A DNA stretch of 64,000 nucleotides from Fagopyrum homotropicum (lineage: Eukaryota > Streptophyta > Magnoliopsida > Caryophyllales > Polygonaceae), in the NCBI GenBank assembly GCA_033239125.1, contig BSWB01000002.1, positions 5,799,001 through 5,863,000 on the forward strand, in the 5' to 3' direction. Position 1 is the first letter of the stretch, and the number at the start of each line of letters is the position of its first letter. Under the pieces are notes generated by a model. That model had not been told where the DNA came from, made no database searches, and saw only the letters and a program-made list of their open reading frames with translations. Both the position numbers and the translations under genes were made by a program. Of the stretch, positions 1-10,486 are shown piece by piece.

Positions 1-499
1 AAAAAATAGATCGGCCCCCAAACCGAAGGTATGTGTACGTAGTTGCCCTATGCACGTGATTTTCGTATGGATACATGTTACGGGTTTTTTCACACGTTTG
101 AACGCGTTAAGTTTATTAACGAAAATCAATTGTCATTAGAAGTATTTTCACCAAACTGATACATATACTAGACTGTGGAATGTAAGTTTAAAGAAGCATG
201 TTCGATTTATACGTTATTGCGTATTCGCACTTGTATGTGCACGTACGAACTCAGATCTATCTCTCTTAACACTATAAGAGAGATTTTTTTGAACACGATC
301 GAAATCTGAATGTCGAGAGAAGGGCACGACTCACATATATTTGACTTTTAACAAAAAGGTGTGCGCAATCGGAATACGCCACACAATCCCTAACAATTGT
401 GCGCCAAAGATTGCTTGGTGTTGGGGTATCGATCGGTTGTCATTGAAACTAATTCTCAATTGGTCACTCAACTCTTAAGTAAACCCATCACCCCTACCA
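1..499. other. AT-rich intergenic sequence, no gene seen
   Basis: No open frame of convincing composition, no tRNA and no clear terminal repeat was recognised here. The stretch leads into a LINE-like relic starting near 500. Confidence 0.5.
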
Positions 500-760
500 C
501 CCTCTTACTAGTTTGGTACGTATGTATCATGACTTTTTAAAAAGAAACTGGAATATCTAGTTTCGACATGTCTACCGTGAGACGAATATAGTTGCGGATT
601 GTATTGTTAGTTTTGCGTTGAACTTTTCTATTGTATTGAGTGTATTGTATAACCCGCCGGAGAATGTAGTTGGTCTTTCACTTGATGATATAAGGAATTG
701 GGCTGATTACTTAACTTTTTTTCTTATTAATAAAAACGCATTCAGATGCACCGGAGACTT
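500..760 (+). mobile_element. LINE 3'-end relic (RNase H tail)
   Basis: In one frame the stretch at about 560-600 reads RHVYRETNIVADC, the C-terminal RNase H signature of plant non-LTR retrotransposons. It is followed by a degenerate tail ending FFLINKN near 735, a typical end for these ORFs. A related relic lies at 47315-47530; the two share the segment beginning near the TGGTACGT motif. No upstream reverse transcriptase was seen, so this is a truncated, decayed copy. The family call is from motif recognition only. Confidence 0.5.
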
Positions 761-1489
761 TCGAGTTACCAACAAAAAAAAAACAATCCCTAACAATGAT
801 GAAGATCGGCGTGAAGGCATGCACATGTGTTTTTACCTCCACATTTGACTTTTTAACAAGGGAAAAGGAATTTTGAGATGAGATAAATATTTTTTTTTTG
901 GTAAGAATAGATAAATAATATTTAATTTTCAAAAAGTACATTGATAAACATAGCAATCACTAAATTGACAAAACTTTCATTTTATCTGTTTTTGTTCATA
1001 TTATAAGGGTTCATTTAACTGGAGGACATATTTTTATTAATTAAAACTTACAACTACCAAAGTTTCTTATTCTTATTAAAATTACTAAAAAAAATCTAAC
1101 ATTTGAAGGACAAAGTAATTACAAAAATCATTAAGATATAATAATATTATAATTTTTAATGAGGAAATTAAGAACAATAAATCAAAAATAACAAATTTAA
1201 TAAAATTAAGAAAGAATTGGGTGAGGTAGTCTTTTTTTGTCTTTTGTTTTGGAGACCTCTCTAATTTTAGACTCTAATTGACCTATCACTATTACTCTAT
1301 TAATGGTACATCTCTATTAATGATACATTTACTAAATATGTTTATGTTACGAGTCTATTTGATAGATCAATATTTATAAAAGACTTTAGTTAGTGAATTT
1401 GGTGTAAAATCAATAGGTTGTTAAATGAAGTTAAGATAGAATGATCATTTGAAGTTGGGATCATCTATTATTGTTTTTAACTAGTTTAG
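761..1489. other. AT-rich intergenic sequence
   Basis: No gene is recognised. A run near 1230-1340 (gagacctctctaa... tttactaaatatg) resembles short stretches near 45500 and 49500, so it is probably an old unclassified repeat. Confidence 0.4.
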
Positions 1490-1892
1490 GACCCAATTTA
1501 CTATTCGTACCCACGTATTCATGCTATTCGTACCCTCACTACGCGTACGCAATGCGTAGCCGTAGCAAGAAGCTCATTTCGTTGAAAAAATAAGGAAAAT
1601 GTACTACGCGTACGAGATGCGTAGTCGTACCTGTACTACGACTACGCATTGCGTACGCGTAGTACTCCATAACATATATCCAAGGGGGGGCGGGGAGGGG
1701 CGGCCGCCCCCCACCGAGAAAAAAAAAAAAAAATTTTGTTTTTTTTTTTGAACAAAATCGTTTTAAAATGGGTTGTGCTTCTCTCGTTTATAAAAAATTT
1801 TTCTACAATTTATTTTTTTTAAATATCACTATTCTTGTGTTATATTTAAATTTTTTTTTGGATCTTTCGTCGAAGTGAACGAAACTTCATAA

Positions 1893-2657
1893 GACCATGC
1901 ACAATGGTTGGTTTTTAAACCCCATATCTTAACATTCTCTTTCCGCCACATCAACATATAAAACTCTATCTACTTTTTCTCCACATCCATGGTTTCTTAA
2001 CTCTCATCTCTTAACTTCATATTTATTTACACAAACATATTTATATACTTTTAAAATTTTGATACTATTAATTTTATTTTCAAAAATTATATAATAAATG
2101 TATAAACAGTTAATAAAAATGAAATTTTTAATAAATACTTTATTAAAAATTACAAAACGTTAAAATAATAACTATAAAATTAAGATGCAAAACATAAAAA
2201 TACAAATACACCAAAATATTAATTTTTATGTGTAATATACTAATTTCATGTGTCAAAGTTATTAATTTTATAATAAATATTAAATATCATCATTAATTAA
2301 TACATTACTTATACTAATTATTTTTAATTAAAATTATTATATATTTTAAATATAACTAATATTCTTTTTCATGTATGACTTTTAATGTAGTAGTTTTATA
2401 TTACTTATTTTTAATATTAAAAATATAAAATTTATCAAAATATATTTATATTAATCATAATAGTTAATTATTACAAACTAACACTATACAAAAATAAAAA
2501 AAAATGAGGATTAATCTATAGTTGACACATGGACCAATAAAAAACCATAGAGATTTCTCTCTCTTTGTATCCTACTTAGATATCTTAGAATAGTTTTGGC
2601 CTCTTTTGTTAGATATTTAATATAAACAATGGTTAGAAACCTCCATTGTGGAAGGTC
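1893..2657. mobile_element. Tourist/PIF-Harbinger-like MITE
   Basis: The left terminus GACCATGCACAATGG and the inverted right terminus GACCTTCCACAATGG match at 12 of 15 positions. A 3-bp TAA duplication flanks the block (1890-1892 and 2658-2660). TAA/TTA target duplications are the PIF/Harbinger rule. The interior is almost pure AT with no coding capacity. It is nested inside the 1681-3383 element. Confidence 0.55.
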
Positions 2658-2819
2658 TAAGTATTTCCCGTTTTAGACTCTAGAGTGAAATAATTCACCA
2701 AAATGCACGAGATTTGTTGTTTGGATTAGAAGCGCGGTCTTAGACCACACTCTTATTTGTAAAAAGCGTTGTCGAGGACAACGTTTTAATATCTGAAATA
2801 AAGATAACAAAAACACAAA

Positions 2820-3383
2820 TAGAGGTGTGGTCCTAGACCGCGGCTATAGTGTAACGTTTTTGAAAAAAAAAAACTAAAGAGGCGCGGTTATATACCGCGC
2901 CTATAGGACAACTTTTTTTTTAAAATACATAGACCGCGCCTTTTAAGTGTAATGTTTTTATAATTTTTTTTGTATTGTTGTTTATTGTAAGTAGATGACA
3001 TATTGACTTTTTTTTTATCGCAATTTTATTTTCATAAATATTTTTATCGAAAATAAAATTTCGCCCCCCTTTTAAAATCCTGCGGCCGCCACGGGTCACA
3101 ACATAAGAGAATGTGGCCGCGGTCTAGGACCGCACCTCTATTTGTGTTTTTATTATCTTTGTCCTAGACAACGCCTATAGTGCAACTATTTTTTTTTTAA
3201 AAAAATTTTTAGGCGCGGTCCACGACCGCGCCTTTAAGTGTATTGTTTTTTTTTTTAATTTATTTTTGTTTATTGTAAGTAGATGACATATTAACTTTGT
3301 TTTTATCGCTTATTTATTTTTATAGATATATTTATCGAAAATAAAATTTTGCCCCCCCTCTAAAAATCCTGCGGCCGCCACTG
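2820..3383. repeat. Tandem duplication of the right end of the hAT-like element
   Basis: Two similar blocks of roughly 270 bp (about 2825-3093 and 3115-3383) each run from a GCGGTC-TAGGACCGC palindrome through GTAGATGACATATT to the terminal GCCCCCC...CCTGCGGCCGCCAC sequence. The internal copy keeps the terminus but has no TSD, so the duplication probably happened within the element. Confidence 0.5.
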
Positions 3384-3739
3384 CATATATCCCCTTCGGA
3401 AAAAATGAAGGGAAACTTACTACGCCTAAGCATTGCGTAGGCGTAGTAAGGTATTAAAAAAAAAAATTTTTTTTTTTTTTTTTACTACGCCTACGCATGG
3501 CGTAGATGTGGTATGTATAGTATGTATATGGTGGTACGAGTAGCAAAAACTGTTTAGGACCCATATATACCGTGTAATGATATTTGTAAAATATATATTT
3601 AAATTTTTCATGATTTTTATTATATTGATAAATATGTGTTGAATTTATTTATCAAATGTTATATAGTAATTTTTTATTTTAAAATTTAAATATTTATCAC
3701 TAAATAACACAAGTAGTTAAGAAGATATAAATAATATAC

Positions 3740-3830
3740 CAACGATAAACTTTTATCTTTTTAGGCCGCGGAGGTATGTATCAAACATTTGATATGAATA
3801 AATATTATACTTGATCTTAGCCAAAAGACA
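3740..3830 (-). pseudogene. U2 snRNA-like pseudogene fragment
   Basis: Read on the minus strand from 3830, the sequence TTTTGGCTAAGATCAAGT matches the highly conserved 5' region of U2 snRNA. Similarity continues weakly through the stem-loop II region to about 3740. The branch-point recognition hexamer GTAGTA is changed to ATAATA. The 5' terminal stem and any plant upstream sequence element (GTCCCACATCG) are not visible. I read it as a non-functional fragment, perhaps from retroposition. Confidence 0.55.
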
Positions 3831-3840
3831 AATAAATATA

Positions 3841-4441
3841 TGATTTGTTTTATTTCTTGGTAAAAATATTTGGATGTATTTTTTGGAAATTTTACATGAA
3901 AATTCATATAGGTTTATATGATTTTGTTAAAAAAAATATAGGAATTAAAATTTAAAATTATATAAAAAAAAAGACATTATTCTAATATATAAGGATTTAA
4001 CCTTAATATTCAATTATTAGAGCGTCACGTCAACAATTTATCTCTTACTTTAATATGTTTATATATAAGTATTGTATTTTGCACGCAAAAGGGTTATTTT
4101 GTTGTACATGATAAGTTCTCGCATCTAAAGTGGGCATCCCGAGTCTAGTATATAAGGTTGATGAACTACTAGTCCTATTACCAATCCTGAGCCTAGTATA
4201 TAAGGCCGATGAACTATTATTCCTATTACCAATTAGTATTATAATGAAATCTCATTGAGTTTATGTGGTGGGGTTAGCTCTAACATCATAACATGCATGT
4301 ACGTTCCTATACAAATAACTTCCGCTCTACGATCCGTCTATATCGGACTTTAACATACTCGAACATATTCTTTTTTGTCTATAATAATGTTGATATAATA
4401 TATAGTTTGATAAAATCATTTGGTTCCATTTATAAAATATA
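3841..4441. repeat. AT-rich spacer with a ~50-bp direct repeat
   Basis: Two imperfect copies of a unit starting GAG(T/C)CTAGTATATAAGG and ending CCTATTACCAAT lie at about 4140-4236. No gene is seen. The right border is the TSD of the Mutator-like element. Confidence 0.45.
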
Positions 4442-6003
4442 GGATTTTTCCTCTTGGTACCCTTAAGGTTTGGACTTTTCCTCTTGGTATCCACCAAGTT
4501 TCAAAATTCCTCTTGGTGCCCTCAAGGTTTCATTTGTTTCCTCTTTATACCCATTCTTAATATATTACATTAAAATTCATTATAAAATAATTAAAAAATC
4601 AGAATAATAAATTTAAAATAGATTATAACTTCATTAAGTTTGAAACTAATAAATTTATATTGATAGTGTTTTTTTAAAATATTTTTCTTATTAAAAAAAA
4701 TGAAAGTAAATTAAAGATAATTTTTATTTTTGAACTAAAACAAATCAAAATAAATTTTTTAAATTTTTTTAAGAGTCCTAAAAATATAGTTTTTTTAAAA
4801 GTTAATTTTCTATAATTTATTTTAATTAGAAAATAACAATATTATTTTTTATGAGTTAATTTATTATTTTTTATAATATACTTTTTCATAATCTTAAAAT
4901 TTAAAAAAACATAATTTTTAAAATTTTTTGAATTAATATAAATTATATAAAATTTAAATTCAAAATAAATAAATTTATTATATTTACGAATTATATAAAT
5001 TATTTTTTTTATTTAAATCGAATGTAAAAAGTAAAATCAAATTAGTTAATTAAAAATATATTTATTTCGACAAATAAATAAATAAATAAATATATTTATA
5101 TATATAATTAAATAAAAAACATTTTTTTTGAAATTTATTGAGAGTCTAGAGAATTAAAATATAATAAATTTATTTATTTTGAATTTAAATTTTATATAAT
5201 ATATATATCAAATCGAAAATTTAAAAAAAATTATGCTTTTTTAAATTTTAAGATTATGAAAAAGTATATTATAAAAAATACTTCCTCCGATCATAAATAA
5301 ATGACTTTTTAGCCATTGACACAATTCTTAAGAAAATTCCTAAACAACCTTAATTTTATAAAAAAATTTCTCAATTTTATCACTTATTAAATGTTCACCA
5401 CCCTTTTAGACCAATGAGTAAATATTTTATTATGAAAATATTTAATAAAAACAATTTTCAAGAACTATTCTCACAACTCTCTCTCAATTAATAACCTTGA
5501 AAACATAAAACGTCATTTAAATTTGATCAAAATTTAGATCCTATGAAGTCATTTATTTACGATCGGAGGAAGTAATAAATTAACACATAAAAAATAATAC
5601 TGTTATTTTCTAATTAAAATAAATTATAGAAAATTAACTTTAAAAAAAACTATATGTTTAATTTTCTGGATTCTTAAAAAAATTTAAAAAATTTATTTTT
5701 GATTTATTTTAATTCAAAAAAAAAATATCTTTATTTTACTTTACTTTTTTTTAATTAGAAAAATATTTTTAAAAAATACTATCATTATAAATTTATTAGT
5801 TTAAAATGTAATTAAGTCATAATCTATTTTAAATTTATTTTTCTGATTTTTTAATTATTTTATAATGAATTTTATTGTAATATATTAAGAATGGGTATAA
5901 AGAGGAAACAAATGGAACCTTGAGGGCACCAAGAAGAATTTTGAAATATGGTGGATACCAAGAGGAAAAGTCCAAACCTTGAGGGTACCAAGAGGAAAAA
6001 TCC
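4442..6003. mobile_element. Fold-back Mutator-like element with ~550-bp inverted arms
   Basis: The termini GGATTTTTCCTCTTGGTACC and its inverse start two long inverted arms, about 4442-4985 and 5157-6003. They pair along most of their length, including the inner AAATTTAAATTCAAAATAAA block. A 9-bp duplication TAAAATATA flanks the element (4433-4441 and 6004-6012), the usual Mutator size. The target is very AT-rich, so the TSD is weaker evidence than usual. There is no transposase. A Stowaway MITE sits in the right arm. Confidence 0.6.
5281..5572. mobile_element. Stowaway-like MITE (Tc1/mariner type)
   Basis: The inverted termini CTTCCTCCGATCATAAATAA and its complement are bounded by TA on both sides (5279-5280 and 5573-5574). 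The 292-bp length and the CTCCCTCCG-like end are typical of plant Stowaway elements. It interrupts the right arm of the fold-back element, so it inserted later. A similar-sized relative is at 37159-37451. Confidence 0.7.
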
Positions 6004-6342
6004 TAAAATATAATATAACTTGGAAACATCACAATCGCGAAACAGAAATACTGTACCTACTGGCTGAAATTAAATTGGTGTGGACGGTGCACCTGACAGG
6101 ATAGATAAGAAATTTTAAAAACTATGGGGTCATTACTTAATATTTTTTTGCTCTGAAACAAGTCTTATCTCTTCATTCATATAAAACCATCATTTATAGT
6201 ATAAATTTTATGCTGATTCGTTAATTTATTTGATATTTTCACATCTCGTTTTTGGGAATTGTTGTTTCATTTTTTAGGAGAGGAAAATATTTGTATCTAA
6301 TTCAATATTACTTAAAAAGTTATATATATATATATATATATA

Positions 6343-7541
6343 GATTTTAGTTCAAGTGAGGAGAGAGCTTGGAGATAGGAATTAGGAGGGTTGTAAGCCA
6401 TTGGATGGATTTAAATCAAGGGCTCTCACACGCTCATCATTAATGGCATTTTTGTAAATTGACTAAAAATCTGGAAAAATACTCTTACGTTCAAAATAGT
6501 CATCAGTGTTCATACTTTTATATGTCATTGTTCATGTTTTTATACATCGGTGTTCATAGTATTTTTATTCATCAAAGTGTCATGTCCATTTATTTTTTTG
6601 TGTTCATTTTATAATGCATAGATGTTCATTAACAGTATATAACCACAAAAAATAAAAAAAACTCATCACAAAACGTTAAAAAAATGATCATAATATGTTA
6701 TGTATGTGTCAAAGTTATAGATAAATCATTGGTGTTCATAATTTTATATGTCACTGTTCATGTTTTTATTCGTCAGTGTTCATACTTTTTATGTCATTGT
6801 TCTTGTGAATATTATAAACTATTTTTCTATAAGGCATTTTGCTGAACAGTTTGCGTGCACACTAAAAGGAACATATAGATTATTCAATTGGAGTTATTAG
6901 ACCAACTCAACATATGTATATACATGTATTTTCTCAATCAAACTTATCAAACACAAAATGATTCAAACAAATTTGATTTTGAACACAAACATCAATCATA
7001 ATGAAACCTAAACCTTAAGAATGAAAATCTAAACAGTGAGAGTAGAATTTCGAAGAACCGAAACCTCAATCGTCTTGTATTCTCTTTGATTTCACAATTT
7101 TTATGTAATCGATATCTGAATATTATAAACACGATTTTAAAGAAAAATATAATTTTCAAAAAAAATGAATATCATATTATAAACATCATAACAATAAAAA
7201 AAATAAATACATACTTGTAAAAAAATGAGCATCATATTTTATTAACACGATTTGAAAGAATAGTATAATTTTCAAAAAAAAATCCAAAAAAATGTTTTAG
7301 AAAAATACAAAAATAAACAATTAATGTTAAATAATGAAAAGTTAGTGTTGGGAAAAAAATGAACATTTATTGATAAAATATAAACAACGACTCTTTTAAA
7401 AATGAACACATACTTATAAAAATATGAACACCAATTTTTATTTACAAAAAAATAATTAAAAAAAGGTGACGTGGCATGCCACATGTCACCACCCCGGCTC
7501 TCCTCATTCCTATCTGCAAGGGTCCTCCTCACCGGAACTGG

Positions 7542-7545
<4 letters not shown>
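6343..7545. mobile_element. TA-microsatellite-bounded element I
   Basis: The left end reads TTCAAGTGAGGAGAGAGC and then GGAGATAGGAATTAGGAG. The inverted right end reads CAGTTCCGGTGAGGAGGACC and then GCAGATAGGAATGAGGAG. The inverted ends extend about 50 bp at roughly 70-75% identity. The element is bounded by (TA)n on both sides (6320-6342 and 7546-7605). The interior is AT-rich and full of TGTTCAT motifs. No transposase is present; the superfamily is unknown to me. Confidence 0.5.

Positions 7546-7605
<60 letters not shown>
7546..7605. repeat. (TA)n microsatellite, ~30 units
   Basis: An uninterrupted TA tract separates elements I and II. It gives spurious IYIYIY reading frames that are not genes. 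Confidence 0.95.
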
Positions 7606-7607
<2 letters not shown>

Positions 7608-7683
7608 CCAATTCCGGTGAGAAGGAGGCTTCCAGATAGGAATAATGAGAGGAGGATGGTGACATGTGACATGTCACTCCACA

Positions 7684-7739
<56 letters not shown>

Positions 7740-8251
7740 TTTCACATTTAAAAAAAAAACGTTGTTCATATTTTACAAGTATGGGTTCAATTTTCTTAAC
7801 TATGATGTTCATAGTTTTTAAAATAAGTGTTCAATTTTTAAGAAGTCATTGTTTATATTTTTATTAATAACTTTCATTTTTTCTCAACACTAACTCTTCA
7901 TGTTTTAACACTAAATGTTCATTTTTATAAAAAAAATTTTTTTGTTTCAAATTGTGTAAAAAATATGAGGTTCATTTTCTTTTTGTTTCAAATCGTGTAA
8001 GAAAAAATATGATGTTCATTATTTTGCAAGTGTGTGTTTATTTTTACAATTACAGTGTTCATATTTTTCAGAGTAAGTGTTCATTTTTTTAAGAGTCATT
8101 GTTCATAATTTTATTAATGTTTATATTTTTTTTTGTTATAGGTAGCGTTTATATTTTTATTACTAATTGTTCATTTTGTAGGGGGTGACACGTGACATTG
8201 TCACGACTCTCCTAATTCCTATCCACCAGGGTGATCCTCACTTGAACCGAA
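7606..8251. mobile_element. TA-microsatellite-bounded element II
   Basis: The left end GGCCAATTCCGGTGAGAAGG with CCAGATAGGAATAATGAGAG is inverted at the right end, where the complement reads TTCGGTTCAAGTGAGGATCA with GATAGGAATTAGGAGAG. The ends are clearly homologous to those of element I, and the same TGTTCAT-type motifs fill the interior. An (ATT)n tract lies at about 7684-7740. No coding capacity. Confidence 0.5.
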
Positions 8252-8262
8252 ATATATATATA

Positions 8263-9276
8263 GGGTCAAGATCCAGTAAGAACGTGTTTTGCCGTAAGAA
8301 ATAAGAACAACTAATGACCGTTGGATTAATGCACAGATGGTTTAGATTGAAGGTCTAAATAAGGCATCGTTATATTAGGAGTTATTACATGATCGTGCAT
8401 TTGGTTATAAAAATATACGGAATATATTTTTATGGAAATAAAATTGTATTGCTATAATTAATTGATGCACATATATTAAATTTATCATTCGGAGGTTAAT
8501 TATTCACGTTTGTTTATTGGATCAAGGGGTAAGCTTGCACGTTTAATTTGAAAGAATGCATCATACATTTTTCAATTTGCACGTTTAATGTGTATAAGTA
8601 TAATATGAACTTGCACGTGTAGTCTATTTCTAATCTTGAACTTTTTTTTTTAACTAACTTCCCATTTTAATTTGCACGTGCATGCTTTTGAATAACTCGT
8701 GCACCATTTCGTATCGTTTTGTTCTAACTTGCACGTTTAAGTTCATCTAAAATACAATTAAGATCATGCACACTTATATTGAACATATTGCACGTTTAAG
8801 TTCATATAAAATATACTTAAGATCATGCACGCTTATTGAACATATTGCACGCTTAAGTTATGCACGTTTAAGTTAATTCACATTAGAATTCTCATTATAT
8901 ACAAAACAAATTAAAATCTAACAAACTAACTTTCATCATGCACGTTTACGTTTAGCACGAGTGGCATATGAACATAACCATCAATTATTTGTCTATATCG
9001 TGCAGTCGAATTTTTTTCCCCGGTAGGACGAAAGAATAAACCGACAAAAGGTAATAATAACATGTGCATTTAACTTAACAATAAATATGTACATTTAACT
9101 TAACAATAAATAAATTTTATTCTTACAAGGTAACCAAATATAACTCTCCTTGTATAAAAATGTAACTAATTAATGTCCAAATTTAAGAATGAATCACGAA
9201 CGTTGGTTGTGTTTAATCTTATGGCCGAGGTTTGTTCTCATTTCTTACCGTAACTCTTGTTCTCACTTGATCCTAT

Positions 9277-9280
<4 letters not shown>
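8263..9280. mobile_element. TA-microsatellite-bounded element III with GCACGTT array
   Basis: The left end AGGGTCAAGATCCAGTAAG with GCCGTAAGAAATAAGAACAA is inverted at the right end, where the complement reads AGGGATAGGATCAAGTGAG with ACGGTAAGAAATGAGAACAA. It is bounded by (TA)n at 8252-8262 and 9281-9316. The interior, about 8530-8960, has around eleven copies of a TTGCACGTTTAA-like motif. There is no ORF. The termini differ from I and II but the target preference is the same. Confidence 0.5.
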
Positions 9281-9316
<36 letters not shown>

Positions 9317-9319
<3 letters not shown>

Positions 9320-9777
9320 CCCCTTTGGTAAATACATTTTATGTGAAAAGCTTACCAACATATTCCATATTCTAAGTTATCTTTTAAACTTTAATATAAT
9401 TTACATCGAGCTAGAAGGAAAAGGAAGATGAACAACAAGTTGTGTCGCCAACTCTTTTCGACTATAGTAAATTCGATACTCTTAAAAACAAAATCAGAAG
9501 ACTTATGAGACGTAACGTTGTCATGCTAGACCTGATTTACCCTCTTATTTGTATTAATCAAATATTATAAATATCTTTTTAACGTTATAGAGTAGTGTCA
9601 AATGATATTTGTATTAATCTAATCCCAAACATTAATACATCTCTTTTGATCAAATGTGTTTACAAACATTTAAGACAGATGATCTCAAAGAGAGAAACAT
9701 ATTATAAACAATAACATCCTTTGATCAAATCTAATGACAAGATAAAAAAAACGAGATGCCAAACAATGATCGTGAAA
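9317..9777. other. Intergenic / 3' flank of the polcalcin gene
   Basis: AT-rich. It probably contains the polcalcin 3' UTR, since that gene reads leftward and stops at 9778. No other feature recognised. Confidence 0.5.
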
Positions 9778-10035
9778 CTAGAAGATCTTGGCAACATCTC
9801 TTATCAAACCGCGGTTAGCACGAGCAAACTCAGTGAACTCTTCAAAGGAAATGAAGCCATCTCCATCAGTGTCAATCTCCGCCATCATACGTTGAACCTC
9901 CTCCGGTGTGACTGAGCCGAGGTCTTTAAGCTGGTCTCCGAGCTCTACCGCTGAGATCTTTCCATCTCCATTCGCGTCAAAACGCTTGAAGATCTTCTCG
10001 CGATCAGCTATGTCTTCTGGGGTGTCGGCTGACAT
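9778..10035 (-). CDS. Polcalcin-type two-EF-hand calcium-binding protein
   Basis: This is an 85-residue intronless protein. EF-hand loop 1 spans residues 20-31 (DANGDGKISAVE) and loop 2 residues 55-66 (DTDGDGFISFEE). Both have acidic residues at positions 1, 3, 5 and 12, so both should bind calcium. The length, the KRFDANGDGK and QRMMAEIDTDGDGF blocks and the C-terminal ARANRGL...VAKIF tail are the signature of polcalcins, small pollen-expressed calcium sensors known as cross-reactive allergens in other plants. The start was set at the ATG encoding MSADTPEDIADREK, where family homology begins; an upstream in-frame extension is basic and unlike the family. Its 5' end faces the fructokinase 3' end about 450 bp away, on the same strand. 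Pollen expression is inferred from the family. Confidence 0.92.
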   Translation of the reverse strand: MSADTPEDIADREKIFKRFDANGDGKISAVELGDQLKDLGSVTPEEVQRMMAEIDTDGDGFISFEEFTEFARANRGLIRDVAKIF

Positions 10036-10486
10036 TCTTGTAGATTTGCTTTTTCTTCTTGTTTGAGATGAAAACAAAAGAAATTGATATTTCTTGAAAT
10101 TTTAATTGGGTTTTTATATTCAAATTTGTTGCCCAAAAATGGACATGGGTTTACCTTACATATCGGATCACCAAAGTTCTATTATTAGCTTTCTAAAATC
10201 AAACATGATTAAACATAGAATCCCTCTTCAGGGTTGTGTACAATCAACACATTTTCAGGGAAATCAAACGATACAGTTTAGAGGATGATTTATTAGAAAA
10301 TTGAATGAGCAAAGTTCTCCATTAGAGCAAAGCTCTAGCCTTTATTTTCCACAACAGAACGCCACTTATGACTTGTAAGAGTGGCTAACAAATACATTTC
10401 TTTGAACGAATTAGTCTACATATTAAGAGGGTACACATATAAATAGGAAGGATTGAGGAAAATGAGTTGCAAAACCAGTTTGATGA

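Larger units (their letters stand above)
1681..3383. mobile_element. hAT-like non-autonomous transposon, TSD CATATATC
   Basis: An exact 8-bp duplication CATATATC flanks the block (1673-1680 and 3384-3391), as expected for hAT elements. The right end, read inward, begins CAGTGGCGGCCGCAGGATTT followed by a G-run, a terminal layout common in plant hAT elements. The left end begins CAAGGGGGGGCGGGG and is a diverged partner. The interior has GC-rich self-complementary blocks of the type GCGGTCTAGACCGC. There is no transposase ORF. It carries a nested MITE (1893-2657) and a duplicated right end. Confidence 0.6.
1490..3560. repeat. CTACGC-rich inverted-repeat island split by a hAT-like insertion
   Basis: Both flanks of the insertion at 1681-3383 carry clustered inverted copies of TACTACGC / GCGTAGTA (about 1540-1670 and 3418-3515). 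The outermost parts read CTATTCGTACC on the left and GGTACGAGTAG on the right, an imperfect inverted pair. The same 12-bp string GTTTAGGACCCA occurs outside both ends (near 1484 and 3553). The pattern resembles the subterminal repeats of an old DNA transposon; no transposase is present. Confidence 0.45.

Noticed and set aside
7476..7751. Open frame with IYIYIY and IIIIII runs
   Set aside because: Produced by the (TA)n and (ATT)n microsatellites. The same applies to 9189-9431 and 24641-24987.
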